Source: Ahrensia sp. (GTDB lineage Bacteria; Pseudomonadota; Alphaproteobacteria; Rhizobiales; Rhizobiaceae). Taken from it: a DNA stretch of 64,000 nucleotides. Position 1 is the stretch's first letter, and each line of letters opens with the position of its first letter. Both the position numbers and the translations under genes were made by a program. The stretch covers positions 10,933 to 74,932 of the forward strand of contig NZXU01000085.1 of assembly GCA_002698425.1 (NCBI GenBank). The letters are read 5' to 3'. Below, in pieces: positions 9,049 to 18,348 of this stretch. Below the pieces are notes generated by a model. It had not been told where the DNA came from, did not search any database, and worked only from the letters and a program-made list of their open reading frames with translations.

Positions 9049-9729
9049 TTAGCGCTGGTCGAGCAGATCGAGGGCGAAAGAGGGGGTGAGGGCGGCGTAA
9101 CTCGAAATCACGCGACTGGGTGCGAACTCGCTGACATGGCGATCCGTGTAACCGAAGTCGACCGCCACCACCGGAACATGGGCGGCCTGTGCCGTCAGAA
9201 TGTCGGTTTCGCTGTCGCCCACCATGATCGCCTTGCGCGGATCGCCGCCGGCCATGTCGATCGTGCCGGTCAAATGGGCCGGATCGGGCTTGCGGACAGG
9301 GAAGGTGTCCTGGCCGCAGATTGCCGAAAAAAGCGTGTCGATGCCAAGCGCTTTCAGCAGGCGCACGGCATAGGCTTCGAGCTTGTTCGTGCAGACCGCC
9401 GCGACATACCCTTCAGCCTGCAAGGCGGTAATGGCCTCGAGCACGTGGTCGTAAGGGCGTGACGCACCCGGCATCGTATCCTGATAATAGGCAAGGAAGT
9501 GGCGCATCAGTTCATCGAGCGTTTCCTTGCCGGGATGCTCGTGGCCGGATGCTTCATATGCCCTTTCGAGCATCACGCGCGCGCCAAAGCCGACATGTTT
9601 GCGAAAGCCGTCATCGGCGATCGGACCAAGTCCCACATGCGACAAGGCGTGGTTCATGCTGGCAAGCAGGTCCGGGGCGGTGTCGACAAGCGTGCCATCG
9701 AGGTCGAAGACGATGATCGGCGGTTTCAT
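9049..9729 (-). CDS. gph: HAD-superfamily phosphoglycolate phosphatase
   Basis: A 226-residue HAD hydrolase. Motif I is DLDGT (D9 nucleophile and D11), the cap domain sits between motifs I and II, motif III is around KPDPAH and motif IV is GDSETD. The length and the HAxALxxVGLGP-like cap entry match Gph, which removes phosphoglycolate arising from DNA repair or oxygenase side reactions. The ATG at 9729 begins the conserved core; the reading frame extends upstream but that part has no family similarity. It is divergent from rpiA across 154 bases. Other HAD phosphatases of this size cannot be fully excluded. Confidence 0.85.
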   Translation of the reverse strand: MKPPIIVFDLDGTLVDTAPDLLASMNHALSHVGLGPIADDGFRKHVGFGARVMLERAYEASGHEHPGKETLDELMRHFLAYYQDTMPGASRPYDHVLEAITALQAEGYVAAVCTNKLEAYAVRLLKALGIDTLFSAICGQDTFPVRKPDPAHLTGTIDMAGGDPRKAIMVGDSETDILTAQAAHVPVVAVDFGYTDRHVSEFAPSRVISSYAALTPSFALDLLDQR

Positions 9730-9883
9730 GAGAGTCTCGCGTTCCGTTCCTGATAGTCGCATCGGGGTAGTGGCCAATCGCGCGCAAAGCAATGCGCTTG
9801 AATCCGGTGACGGCGGATTGCCGGTTGGCTCGGAGGCGGCGGCGTGATAACCGGACCCGAAAAAACAGGGTCGCACTTTCTTT

Positions 9884-10582
9884 ATGTCCCAGGACGAACT
9901 GAAAACCGCCGCGGCGCGTGCAGCGCTCGCTCATGTCGAGGACGGCATGAAACTCGGCATCGGCACCGGCAGCACTGCCGAGGCATTTGTTCACTTGCTG
10001 GCCGAAAAGGTCGGGGATGGCATGCGCGTGGTCGGCGTGCCGACGTCAGAACGCACGGCGCGGCTTTGCCTCGAACTCGGTGTTCCGCTGACCTCTCTGG
10101 ATGAGGAGCCGCGGCTCGATCTTTGCATTGACGGCGCGGATGAAATCGATCCTGCGCTGAACCTGACCAAGGGCGGCGGCGGCGCTTTGCTGCGCGAAAA
10201 GATCGTCGCGTTCGCATCGGCGAAGATGATCGTGATCGCCGATGAGAGCAAGCTCGTCGACGCGCTTGGCGCATTTGCCCTGCCGATCGAGGTCAATCCC
10301 TTCGGCCTCGAAGCAACGCGGCTGGACGTGCAAAACGCCTATCGCGATCTCGGCTATTCGGGCGAGCTGCGCCTCAGGGTACGCAGCGGTGACGCGTTCG
10401 AAACCGATGGAGGGCATTACATTCTCGACGCATCTTTCGGCCACATTTCAAACCCAAAGGCTTTGTCCGACGCGCTCCATGCGATACCGGGTGTGGTCGA
10501 GCACGGCATGTTCATCGGAATGGCGTCACTCGCCATCGTCGCGGGAAGCGGCGGCATCCGGGAACTGACGGCGCGGGGGTGA
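9884..10582 (+). CDS. rpiA: Ribose-5-phosphate isomerase A
   Basis: A 232-residue RpiA, which interconverts ribose-5-phosphate and ribulose-5-phosphate in the non-oxidative pentose phosphate pathway. Hallmarks are the phosphate loop GTGSTA (27-32), DGADEID (83-89, acid residues D83 and D86), [11 protein letters not shown] (96-106) with the catalytic Glu, and GVVEHGMF near the C terminus. Length is normal. It is followed after 66 bases by the DUF2059 gene on the same strand and could be co-transcribed with it. Confidence 0.96.
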   Translation: MSQDELKTAAARAALAHVEDGMKLGIGTGSTAEAFVHLLAEKVGDGMRVVGVPTSERTARLCLELGVPLTSLDEEPRLDLCIDGADEIDPALNLTKGGGGALLREKIVAFASAKMIVIADESKLVDALGAFALPIEVNPFGLEATRLDVQNAYRDLGYSGELRLRVRSGDAFETDGGHYILDASFGHISNPKALSDALHAIPGVVEHGMFIGMASLAIVAGSGGIRELTARG

Positions 10583-10648
10583 CAAGACTGCGCCGCGCGT
10601 GGAAATTGAGGAAACGAACCGTCCAGGGAATCGGAGTTGATTGAAATC

Positions 10649-11197
10649 ATGAATTTTCAGCTAGCCAAAACTGCCCGCGGCATGGTTGCCGGATTGGCGC
10701 TCGCATGTGCGGTCTCGTCCGCTGCGATGGCGCAGGATATTTCCGAGTCGCATTTCGCCGCCGCCCGCGACGCGCTTGCGGCGATCCAGGCGACCGATGT
10801 CTACGACAATATCCTGCCGACTGCCGCCGAGGCGCTGAAGACGCGGCTGATCGCAAACAATATCGATCTCGAGGCGGAAGTCTCGGAGATTGTCGACGAA
10901 CAGGCCTTTGCCCTGGTGCAGCGCCGCGCCGACCTCGAAAACGAGGCGGCGCGCGTATATGCGTCTGCGTTCACCGAAGAGGAACTGAAGGCAATTTCCG
11001 CGTTCTACACCACCGATGCGGGCAAGAAGCTCCTGTCCGCGGGGCCGATCGCGACGCGTGAAATCGCCAAGGCGGCCCGCATTTGGACCGCCGGCATCGA
11101 GCGCGATCTTCTGGAGAACGTTTCGAAGGCTCTCAACGATGCTGGCCTGCGCGCCAACACCGCGGAGGGTGGTGACGCGCAAACCGGCGGCAACTGA
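10649..11197 (+). CDS. DUF2059-domain secreted protein
   Basis: A 182-residue exported protein: a hydrophobic signal peptide with likely cleavage after AAMAQ (about residue 28), then a helical DUF2059 domain (LIANNIDLEAE...FTEEELKAISAFYTTDAGKKLL). The family is periplasmic and widespread in alphaproteobacteria without an agreed function. I placed the start at the ATG at 10649, with GGAG upstream, rather than at a TTG four codons earlier that would overlap the ribosome-binding site. A clear intrinsic terminator follows, so the gene ends its transcript, possibly begun at rpiA. Confidence 0.85.
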   Translation: MNFQLAKTARGMVAGLALACAVSSAAMAQDISESHFAAARDALAAIQATDVYDNILPTAAEALKTRLIANNIDLEAEVSEIVDEQAFALVQRRADLENEAARVYASAFTEEELKAISAFYTTDAGKKLLSAGPIATREIAKAARIWTAGIERDLLENVSKALNDAGLRANTAEGGDAQTGGN

Positions 11198-11220
11198 AAC
11201 CAGCCGCTTGCCGAAATGCG

Positions 11221-11247
11221 AAGGCCCGGTTGAATTGCCGGGCCTTT
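11221..11247 (+). terminator. Rho-independent terminator after the DUF2059 gene
   Basis: A 9-base-pair perfect stem (AAGGCCCGG / CCGGGCCTT) with an 8-base loop is followed by TTTTGTTCTT. It sits 24 bases past the stop codon at 11197. Confidence 0.85.
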
Positions 11248-11320
11248 TGTTCTTCTCCAGCATTCTTTAATCCGAAACAGATTCTGAAATCGCGGCCCGG
11301 CCGCGCAGCGGAGTGTCTCC

Positions 11321-12712
11321 ATGACGCAGTACGACTACGATCTATTTGTCATTGGCGGCGGATCGGGCGGCGTGCGCGCCGCGCGCCTCGCCGGCGGTCT
11401 CGGCAAGCGCGTCGGGCTTGCGGAGGAATACCGCATGGGCGGCACCTGCGTCATTCGCGGCTGCGTGCCGAAGAAGCTTTTCGTCTATGCCTCGCAATAT
11501 TCCGAGCATTTCGAGGATGCGCCGGGCTATGGTTGGACGGTTGGCGACACGGCGTTCGATTGGCCCACGCTGATCGCCGCCAAGGATCAGGAAATCGCCC
11601 GGCTGGAAGGCCTTTACCGCAAGGGACTGGAAAGCGCCGGCGTGACGATCCACGAGACGCGGGCGCGACTCGTGTCCCGCCATGAAGTGTTGCTCGAAGC
11701 AACCGGCGAGACGATCACGGCAGATCAGATCCTTGTCGCGGTCGGCGGTCATCCGAAGCTTCATGACGCGCTTCCCGGCCATGAATATTGCATCACCTCC
11801 AACGGCGCTTTTCATCTGGAAGAGCTGCCGAAGGCCATCGTCATCGAGGGCGGCGGTTATATCGCGGTCGAATTCGCGAATATCTTCCACGGCCTCGGCG
11901 TCGACACCACGCTGGTCTATCGCGGCATGAAGATCCTCGGCGGGTTTGACGAGGATTTGCGCGATCACCTGCAGGACACGATGATCGCCAAGGGGATCAG
12001 GATCGTCTGCCATCAGGTGCTCGAGAAGGTGTCGAAGCGCGATGACGGGCGACTGGAAGGCCGGCTCTCGGACGGCGAAACGCTCCTGGCCGACCAAATC
12101 ATGCTGGCGATCGGGCGCGTGCCAAACACCGGCAGGTTGGGTCTTGATCACGCCGGTGTCGAGACCGATCAGCGCGGCGCGATCGTGGTCGACGCCTTTT
12201 CGCGCACCAATGTCGACAACATCTGGGCGGTCGGCGACGTGACGAACCGCGTGCAGCTGACGCCGGTCGCCATCCACGAGGCGATGTGCTTCCTCGAAAC
12301 CGCCTTCAAGGACAACCCGACCGAGCCGGATTACGAAACGATCGCGACCGCTGTCTTTTCACAGCCGGAAATCGGCACGGTCGGGCTGACCGAGCACCAG
12401 GCTGCTGAAAAATACGAGGAGCTGGAAGTCTATCGCGCCAGTTTCCGCCCAATGCACAACATCCTGCCGGGCCGTGACGAGAAGATGCTGATGAAGCTGA
12501 TCGTCGATGCAGCGAGCCGCGTGGTCGTTGGCGCACATATCATCGGGCCGGGGGCCGGCGAGATGTCGCAATTGCTGGGCATTTCGCTGAAGGCGCGTTG
12601 TACGAAAGACGATTTCGACGCGACGATGGCGGTGCATCCGACGGCTGCCGAAGAACTGGTGACCATGTACAAGCCGACATACATCGTGAAGAACGGTGCC
12701 CGGGTCGACTGA
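11321..12712 (+). CDS. gor: Glutathione-disulfide reductase
   Basis: A 463-residue flavoprotein disulfide reductase that regenerates GSH from GSSG with NADPH. The FAD-binding IGGGSGG is at residues 11-17, the redox-active pair is C44/C49 in GGTCVIRGCVPKK, the pyridine-nucleotide fold is EGGGYIAVEFA (about 180), the second FAD motif is WAVGDVTNR, and the C-terminal catalytic dyad is HPTAAEE. CVIRGCVPKK with these spacings is the glutathione-reductase type rather than lipoamide dehydrogenase. A gamma-glutamylcyclotransferase follows 34 bases downstream, consistent with a glutathione-metabolism pair. Confidence 0.95.
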   Translation: MTQYDYDLFVIGGGSGGVRAARLAGGLGKRVGLAEEYRMGGTCVIRGCVPKKLFVYASQYSEHFEDAPGYGWTVGDTAFDWPTLIAAKDQEIARLEGLYRKGLESAGVTIHETRARLVSRHEVLLEATGETITADQILVAVGGHPKLHDALPGHEYCITSNGAFHLEELPKAIVIEGGGYIAVEFANIFHGLGVDTTLVYRGMKILGGFDEDLRDHLQDTMIAKGIRIVCHQVLEKVSKRDDGRLEGRLSDGETLLADQIMLAIGRVPNTGRLGLDHAGVETDQRGAIVVDAFSRTNVDNIWAVGDVTNRVQLTPVAIHEAMCFLETAFKDNPTEPDYETIATAVFSQPEIGTVGLTEHQAAEKYEELEVYRASFRPMHNILPGRDEKMLMKLIVDAASRVVVGAHIIGPGAGEMSQLLGISLKARCTKDDFDATMAVHPTAAEELVTMYKPTYIVKNGARVD

Positions 12713-12746
12713 CCCGCGCCCTTGAATGTGCCGCGAGGTCCATCCT

Positions 12747-13430
12747 ATGTCTTGGGGAAACGACGAAAAGCCCCAAGACATGGATGTAATGACCCCCGAG
12801 CAACTCGACACGATATTCCTGGCCGCGCAGAAAGGCGACCTGTTCGCCTATTTCGGCTACGGATCGCTGGTGAACCGAGATACCCACCGTACCGAAATCT
12901 ACGGCGCGGTCCGGGCCAGGGTTCGCGGTTGGCGCCGTCACTGGCAGGGCCGGCCGCAGCATGGCGACAATCCGATCTCGCTGCTCAGTGTCAAGGCTGA
13001 AAGCGATCCGGGCCATGAACTCCCGGGGCTCCTCGTGTTCGACCGTATCGAAAATCTCGATGCGCTGGACGAGCGGGAATTCAACTATCACCGGCGTACC
13101 GTCGATGCGGAAGCGATCATGCTTCCCGTCGAAATGTCGCTGGAGGTTCCGGTCTTCATCTATGAGGGCAAGCCCGAAGTAGCGCCGGACACCGATCACG
13201 CCATCCTGCAGAGCTATCTCGACGCCGTGCTGCAGGGTTATCTTCTCGAATATGGGGAAGACGAGGTGAGGCGCTTCATCGCCGACACGCATGCTTTCGA
13301 TCACACGCCAATCATCCGCGACCGGCACGAACCGCGCTACATGCGACCCGTCACGTTGCGCGACCATGAGGCGGAGCTGTTCGACGAAGCGCTCGCCGCT
13401 CATGGCGTGAAATACCGCGAAATGGCCTGA
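12747..13430 (+). CDS. Gamma-glutamylcyclotransferase-family protein
   Basis: A 227-residue protein with the GGCT/AIG2-like fold: the substrate-binding FGYGSLVN near residue 30, then GWRRHWQG, and acidic residues in the barrel ([18 protein letters not shown]) where the catalytic Glu of the family is found. Such enzymes release 5-oxoproline from gamma-glutamyl amino acids or peptides. The start is set at the ATG at 12747, with GAGGT nine bases upstream, rather than the in-frame ATG at 12726. It directly follows gor. A second, ChaC-like family member lies at 56315-57049 in this window. Confidence 0.8.
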   Translation: MSWGNDEKPQDMDVMTPEQLDTIFLAAQKGDLFAYFGYGSLVNRDTHRTEIYGAVRARVRGWRRHWQGRPQHGDNPISLLSVKAESDPGHELPGLLVFDRIENLDALDEREFNYHRRTVDAEAIMLPVEMSLEVPVFIYEGKPEVAPDTDHAILQSYLDAVLQGYLLEYGEDEVRRFIADTHAFDHTPIIRDRHEPRYMRPVTLRDHEAELFDEALAAHGVKYREMA

Positions 13431-13563
13431 CGGGGTCGCTCCCGCGTCGAATACAGGCTGGCATCCGGGGGCGCTTTCCCTTATAGGAGCGCGGCGGCCC
13501 GGGCTGCATCGATTGAAAGCCCCGCCGTTTCTCGAACCAGAAATGCAAATGCGAGTAAGTACG

Positions 13564-14946
13564 ATGGCACAGACGTGGACCCCTGACAGCTGGAGAGCAA
13601 AGCCAATCCTGCAGGTCCCGGCCTATCCGGACCAGAAAGTCCTGGACGAGGTCGAGGGCCGTCTGCGCACGTATCCGCCGCTGGTTTTTGCAGGCGAAGC
13701 TCGGGCGCTAAAGAAGCATCTGGCCGAGGTCAGCGAAGGCAATGCTTTTCTGCTCCAGGGGGGCGATTGCGCCGAAAGCTTCGCCGAACATGGCGCGGAC
13801 AATATCCGCGACTTCTTCCGCGTCTTCCTGCAGATGGCTGTTGTTCTGACCTTCGGCGGCTCCAAGCCGGTCGTCAAGGTCGGCCGCATCGCGGGCCAGT
13901 TCGCGAAACCGCGTTCTTCGGATTTCGAGAAACAGGACGGCACGGAACTGCCTTCCTATCGCGGCGATATCATCAACGGCATCGACTTCACGCCGGAATC
14001 GCGCATTCCCGATCCGAACCGCCAGGAAATGGCCTACCGGCAGTCGGCCGCGACGCTGAACCTTTTGCGCGCTTTCGCGCAGGGCGGCTTCGCCAACCTG
14101 GAGAACGTGCATCAGTGGATGATGGGCTTCGTCGGCGACAGCCCGCAGGGCGAACGTTACGAGGCGCTTGCCGACCGGATCTCCGAGACCATGGATTTCA
14201 TGCGCTCCATCGGGATCACGTCCGAAAGCTACGCCCGGTTGCGTGAGACCGATTTCTATACCAGCCACGAGGCGCTGCTGCTCGGCTATGAGGAAGCGCT
14301 GACCCGCGTCGATTCCACCTCCGGCGACTGGTACGCCACCTCCGGCCACATGATCTGGATCGGCGACCGCACCCGTCAGGCGGATCATGCGCATATTGAA
14401 TTCTGCCGCGGCATCAAGAACCCGATCGGACTCAAATGCGGCCCGTCGCTGCAGGCTGACGATCTGGTCAATCTGATCGACATTCTCAATCCGACCAATG
14501 AGCCGGGCCGGCTGACGCTGATTGCCCGCTTCGGCCATGACAAGGTGGAAGAGCATCTTCCGCGCCTGATCCGGGCCGTGGAACGCGAAGGCAAGAAGGT
14601 CGTCTGGTCCTGCGACCCGATGCACGGCAACACGATCACGGCCAATGGCTACAAGACGCGGCCCTTCGAGCGCGTGCTTTCGGAGGTCGAGAGCTTCTTC
14701 GATGTCCACCGTGCCGAGGGCACCTATCCGGGCGGCATCCATGTCGAAATGACCGGAAAGAATGTCACCGAATGCACCGGTGGCGCACGCGCCGTCTCGG
14801 CTGACGAATTGCAGGATCGGTATCACACGCATTGCGACCCGCGGCTCAATGCGGATCAGGCGCTGGAACTGGCTTTCCTGATCGCGGAGAACCTGAAGGC
14901 CGGCCGCAACGGCAATGGCGAAAAGAGACTTGCGGTCAACGCCTGA
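13564..14946 (+). CDS. Class II 3-deoxy-7-phosphoheptulonate (DAHP) synthase
   Basis: A 460-residue plant-type (class II) DAHP synthase, which catalyses the first step of the shikimate pathway by condensing PEP with erythrose-4-phosphate. Family motifs include [12 protein letters not shown] near residue 62, [22 protein letters not shown], the TSHEALLL region, GLKCGPS and [12 protein letters not shown]. Naming varies (aroF, aroG or aroA in rhizobia), so no symbol is assigned. I chose the ATG at 13564 ([14 protein letters not shown]), the common start of alphaproteobacterial orthologues; ATGs at 13513 and 13549 are in frame but poorly supported. A terminator follows at 14990. Confidence 0.95.
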   Translation: MAQTWTPDSWRAKPILQVPAYPDQKVLDEVEGRLRTYPPLVFAGEARALKKHLAEVSEGNAFLLQGGDCAESFAEHGADNIRDFFRVFLQMAVVLTFGGSKPVVKVGRIAGQFAKPRSSDFEKQDGTELPSYRGDIINGIDFTPESRIPDPNRQEMAYRQSAATLNLLRAFAQGGFANLENVHQWMMGFVGDSPQGERYEALADRISETMDFMRSIGITSESYARLRETDFYTSHEALLLGYEEALTRVDSTSGDWYATSGHMIWIGDRTRQADHAHIEFCRGIKNPIGLKCGPSLQADDLVNLIDILNPTNEPGRLTLIARFGHDKVEEHLPRLIRAVEREGKKVVWSCDPMHGNTITANGYKTRPFERVLSEVESFFDVHRAEGTYPGGIHVEMTGKNVTECTGGARAVSADELQDRYHTHCDPRLNADQALELAFLIAENLKAGRNGNGEKRLAVNA

Positions 14947-14989
14947 TTTCGGGCCTTAAACGGTCGCATATCGGCTATCCAAATCTGCG

Positions 14990-15019
14990 GGGGCGATCCA
15001 TGATCGCCCCTGTTTGTTT
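14990..15019 (+). terminator. Intrinsic terminator after DAHP synthase
   Basis: A perfect 9-base-pair stem (GGGGCGATC / GATCGCCCC) with a 3-base loop is followed by the T-rich tract TGTTTGTTTG. It is 43 bases past the stop and just before the GFA-family gene. Confidence 0.75.
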
Positions 15020-15033
15020 GTGGGGAAAGCGAT

Positions 15034-15423
15034 ATGGAGAACAGGAAAGGCCAGTGCCATTGCGGCGCCGTGACCTTCGACGTCACCGGCCCGGTGCGCG
15101 AAGTGATCTATTGCCATTGCGAGCAATGCCGCAAGCAAAGCGGTCATATCATTGCCGCGACGGCCTGCCGGGATGACCAGCTGTCGGTGTACGTCGCGGA
15201 AAACCTGACCTGGTATGCCGCCTCGGACACGGCCAGGCGCGGCTTCTGCAAGACCTGCGGATCGCATCTTTTCTGGAAGGCGAATGGAAGCGACGCGACT
15301 TCCATCATGGCCGGTTCATTCGAAAAGCCGTCAGGTCTCCACTCGGGTCATCATATTCACGTGGCCGACAAGGGCGACTACTACAACATCGCCGACGGCC
15401 TGCCGCAATTCGCGCAGCGATGA
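15034..15423 (+). CDS. GFA/CENP-V-domain zinc protein
   Basis: A 129-residue protein with the beta-sheet GFA fold. The zinc ligands are visible in order: CHC near residue 8, YCHCEQCRK near residue 29 and CKTCGSHL near residue 76. Named after glutathione-dependent formaldehyde-activating enzyme, most members have unproven activity and some bind S-hydroxymethylglutathione. GGGGAAAG precedes the ATG at good spacing. It lies between a terminator and the dioxygenase gene on the same strand. A link to glutathione genes 2-4 kb upstream is only suggestive. Confidence 0.85.
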   Translation: MENRKGQCHCGAVTFDVTGPVREVIYCHCEQCRKQSGHIIAATACRDDQLSVYVAENLTWYAASDTARRGFCKTCGSHLFWKANGSDATSIMAGSFEKPSGLHSGHHIHVADKGDYYNIADGLPQFAQR

Positions 15424-15516
15424 AGCTGCGTTTCAAATTGTTGAACGCAAAGTCTCTGTCTGTCCACTCGTTCCTTCGGCCGTTTCATATTATCTGCGGC
15501 TCAAAGGAGAGTCATC

Positions 15517-16314
15517 ATGACCACCATGCCCAGTATCTTCGTGTCCCATGGCGGACCGAATGTCGTTATCGAGCCTTCGGAAGCGCGTGACTTCCTCAAG
15601 AGCCTTGGATCGCTGCTGCCCAAACCCAAGGCCATCGTGATGGTGTCGGCGCATTTCGAGACAGAAGGCCCTGTCGTCGTCACCGATCCGCATCCAGCCA
15701 TGATCTACGATTTCGGCGGGTTTCAGCAGGAACTCTACGAGATGGTCTATGCGGCGCCCGGCGAGCCGGAACTCGCAATGCGGATCGCTCACATGCTGGC
15801 TGACGCTGGTCTTGATCCCCGAGTCGCGCCTGAGCGCGGCTATGACCATGGCGCCTGGAACACGATGATCCTGGCATGGCCGGATGCGGATATTCCGGTT
15901 GTGCAGGTCTCCATCGATCCGAACCGGGACGCCGCCTATCACTACGCCCTCGGCAAGGCGCTTGCACCTTTGCGTGAGGAAGGCATCCTGCTGATCGGGT
16001 CGGGCCATATCACCCACAATCTGCGCGCCATCTTCGCGTCGATGCGTTACGGGAAGAACCCCGATCCCGAATTGCCGCACAGGATCGAGGCTTTCACCGA
16101 CTGGTTCGCGGAGCAGTTCGAGAAGGGCGATCGCGAAGCCATCCTCGATTGGCGCGAACGCGCGCCCTTCATCGCGGACAACCATCCGACTGACGAGCAC
16201 TTGTTGCCGCTGTTCTTCGCTTACGGCGCTGCGGGAGATGCGCCCAAGCCGGAACGCGCCCATCATTCGCGCCAATACGGCTTTTTTGCCTGGGATTCCT
16301 GGTTCTTCCACTAA
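15517..16314 (+). CDS. DODA-type extradiol ring-cleavage dioxygenase family protein
   Basis: A 265-residue member of the LigB/DODA class III extradiol dioxygenases. The metal ligands expected of the family are visible: an early His in SHGGP (about residue 10), SAHFE near residue 47, and GSGHITHNL near residue 168, with the acidic EERAPFIADNHP-like C-terminal region. Family members cleave catecholic rings next to the diol using Fe(II) or Zn(II). GGAGAG lies eight bases before the ATG. It is 40 bases upstream of the hemerythrin gene on the same strand. The native substrate is unknown; in many bacteria this gene is orphan. Confidence 0.85.
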   Translation: MTTMPSIFVSHGGPNVVIEPSEARDFLKSLGSLLPKPKAIVMVSAHFETEGPVVVTDPHPAMIYDFGGFQQELYEMVYAAPGEPELAMRIAHMLADAGLDPRVAPERGYDHGAWNTMILAWPDADIPVVQVSIDPNRDAAYHYALGKALAPLREEGILLIGSGHITHNLRAIFASMRYGKNPDPELPHRIEAFTDWFAEQFEKGDREAILDWRERAPFIADNHPTDEHLLPLFFAYGAAGDAPKPERAHHSRQYGFFAWDSWFFH

Positions 16315-16354
16315 TCGCCCTTGAAGCGGCCGACGGAAAAGACACATTGGCGCA

Positions 16355-16945
16355 ATGACAGAAATTTCTCCCGAACTCACACTCGGCCGGCGCGCGAATC
16401 TGCCAGCCGATCTGCGCTACATGTTCGACCGGTATCCGCGCGACGAGTGGCAGACGCACGCCAATCTCGGCGGCATGGCACAGTTCTGGCTGCAGCGGCA
16501 CGACATGTTTCGCGAAGTCGGCGGCATGCTCACGCAGTCGGTTTCGCAATACAGGGAAGGGGAACTCGAGGCGCAGCCCTTCGCGCAATTTTTCGTGCCG
16601 CGTCTTCGGTTCTTCCTGCAGCAATTGCACGGCCATCACCAGATCGAGGACATGCATTATTTCCCCGTCTTCGTTCAGGCGGAAACGGGATTGAAGCGCG
16701 GTTTCGACCTTCTCGACAGCGACCACCACGTAATCCACGACGCATTGGAGCGCAATGCGCAGGGCGCCAATGAATTTCTCGGCAAGCTGGGAGAGGGGCG
16801 CGATGCGGCGCGTTTCGCCGCCGACACCTATGCAGGCGATACGGAAGGTCTTGTCGCGATGCTGTTGCGCCACCTGGAGGACGAGGAAGACCTGATCATT
16901 CCGGTCATTCTCGATCGCGGCGAGGACACGCTCGGGCTGATGTAG
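16355..16945 (+). CDS. Hemerythrin HHE-domain protein
   Basis: A 196-residue all-helical protein with the hemerythrin pattern of iron ligands: HANLGGMAQFWLQRH, then LHGHHQIEDMHYFP with the HxxxE signature, then the DSDHHVIHDAL helix and a final RHLEDEEDLIIPV. Two oxo-bridged irons bound by these residues usually bind O2, NO or peroxide. The N-terminal ~50 residues are an extension before the first helix. It converges on the BLUF gene at 16948, with only two bases between stop codons. A role in oxygen or nitrosative-stress handling is inferred from the fold. Confidence 0.85.
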   Translation: MTEISPELTLGRRANLPADLRYMFDRYPRDEWQTHANLGGMAQFWLQRHDMFREVGGMLTQSVSQYREGELEAQPFAQFFVPRLRFFLQQLHGHHQIEDMHYFPVFVQAETGLKRGFDLLDSDHHVIHDALERNAQGANEFLGKLGEGRDAARFAADTYAGDTEGLVAMLLRHLEDEEDLIIPVILDRGEDTLGLM

Positions 16946-16947
16946 CT

Positions 16948-17277
16948 TCAGGCCTCGGCCATCGCGCTTTCGAAATCGTCGAAAATCAGGCTGTCCATGT
17001 GCTTCATGCCCCATCCGTCATAGATGCGGCGGTCGACGGGTTTCTCCGCCATAATGACAATGCCCGTATGGCGGTTGTCTGCCCTGATCTTGTTCATCAG
17101 ACTGGTAACGTCGTCCTTGTCGCCTTCGAGAATCTGGGCGAACCGCTCGCCGTCATAACCGATGGCGCCGGTGATTTTGAGGAGGGCATTCTTCAAGGCC
17201 GCGGCTGCGACTATCCGGTTGACTTCCGCCTTCTCGAGGCCGGGCCGCGCCGAGCTCATATAGTATAGCCTGTACAT
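16948..17277 (-). CDS. BLUF-domain blue-light photoreceptor (stand-alone)
   Basis: A 109-residue protein that is essentially one BLUF domain. The flavin-pocket signature is complete: Tyr in MYRLYYMS, Asn in LKNALLKITGAIGYDG, and the light-switch Gln in GERFAQILEGDKDDV, followed by IRADNRHTG. BLUF domains bind FAD and respond to blue light by hydrogen-bond switching around the Tyr/Gln pair. No output domain is attached, so it must act through a partner. The start ATG at 17277 begins the domain; the longer upstream reading frame has no similarity. An AT-rich 127-base gap upstream probably holds its promoter. Confidence 0.88.
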   Translation of the reverse strand: MYRLYYMSSARPGLEKAEVNRIVAAAALKNALLKITGAIGYDGERFAQILEGDKDDVTSLMNKIRADNRHTGIVIMAEKPVDRRIYDGWGMKHMDSLIFDDFESAMAEA

Positions 17278-17404
17278 GGCGTGTGCTCCGCATTTGGTCC
17301 CTTCATGGTCATCATGAACCGCCGGGGCCGTTTCGTCGATAAAATATGACGTATCGAATATATTTATTGCGAGCGCCCTTTCGGGTCGCCGCAGCCAATT
17401 GCTT

Positions 17405-17689
17405 TCAATGGAGAATTTGAAACGGACCGGTCGCGTCTCCGGTTTCCTGCGGCATGATTTTAACGTCACTGACGCTGGAATGTGGCGGACCTTGCCACAG
17501 CAGTACGACCATGGCGTCCACGGCGTCGTTCGATCCTGACAACAGGGCGACCACCGATCCGTCGCCCTCGTTGCGCACCCATCCTGACAAATCGAGCCTT
17601 GTGGCTTGCGACCGTGTCCATGCCCGGAACGAAACGCCCTGCACGCGCCCTGTAATGCGGGCGAGAACTGTTTTCTGCGGACCGTTCAT
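17405..17689 (-). CDS. Acylphosphatase
   Basis: A 94-residue protein matching the whole acylphosphatase fold, which hydrolyses carboxyl-phosphate bonds such as acetyl or carbamoyl phosphate. The phosphate-binding loop is GRVQGVSFR (residues 14-22; catalytic Arg in the loop), followed by GWVRNEGDGSV with the catalytic Asn. The start overlaps the stop of the upstream membrane-protein gene as ATGA, so translation is probably coupled. The GSNDAVDAMVVLLWQGPP segment is the usual second helix. Confidence 0.9.
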   Translation of the reverse strand: MNGPQKTVLARITGRVQGVSFRAWTRSQATRLDLSGWVRNEGDGSVVALLSGSNDAVDAMVVLLWQGPPHSSVSDVKIMPQETGDATGPFQILH

Positions 17690-18033
17690 CCTTGCCTGCC
17701 CGGATTGCGTTCGAAGACATAACTCGCGCAGAAAAAGAGTCCGGCAAGGAGAAACGGGCCGCCGAGCATCAGGTTGATCCATGGCGGATTGGATAGAAGG
17801 GCGAAAGGCGACAAGCCGGCCAGCACGAACAGGATACCGCCTAGCCATGGTTTGCGCCAGGCAATGACAAGGCACGCGATAAGGACGGCGCTCGGCAGCA
17901 AATGCATGAAAATAGCCGTGGCGGTCTTATCCCATGGCTGTTCGGACACGGGCACGTCGAGCGCAAACAGCGATATGAACAGAATCCCGGCGAATGCGAG
18001 AATGCGTGCAAACCAGGCCAACAACTTCGTCAA
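17686..18033 (-). CDS. Small four-helix membrane protein, unknown function
   Basis: A 115-residue hydrophobic protein with about four predicted membrane helices (residues ~10-28, ~42-58, ~62-80, ~85-108) and a short charged tail ending [10 protein letters not shown] do not recognise a catalytic motif; similar small membrane proteins of unknown function are common in bacteria. Its last four bases overlap the start of the acylphosphatase gene (ATGA), marking a two-gene operon. Codon use is like its neighbours. Confidence 0.7.
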   Translation of the reverse strand: MTKLLAWFARILAFAGILFISLFALDVPVSEQPWDKTATAIFMHLLPSAVLIACLVIAWRKPWLGGILFVLAGLSPFALLSNPPWINLMLGGPFLLAGLFFCASYVFERNPGRQG

Positions 18034-18348
18034 GATACTGCGTCCTGTTTTTTACCTTTCGGCGTGGCAATTTCTGATCAAGGTCGCTATATGGACACTA
18101 ACCGGTTCGGCTTGAGCGCGGAACCGGGCCGTTGTGCGATGTGTCGGAGAGATTTCGTTCTCCGGCTTAATGCTCTCGCGAACCGGCTAGCGTCGGCCTG
18201 CATCTCGCGTGCAGCGGAGCGCCTCGCGCGCATCGTCCAGTCCGACGATTTCATCGTTGCCTTTTCATGCCGCCTTGTCGCGGTTGGCCGCGATATCCCG
18301 GCGTCGCTCCGTTTGCGGCGCCAGAACACGAACCGAATGAGGAAGCCA
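18034..18348. other. Intergenic region between the membrane-protein gene and rpsU
   Basis: These 315 bases separate divergent genes and must hold the promoters of rpsU and of the 17686-18033 operon. I see open frames on both strands but none with a ribosome-binding site or family resemblance, and no convincing -35/-10 pair or riboswitch fold. Confidence 0.5.
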
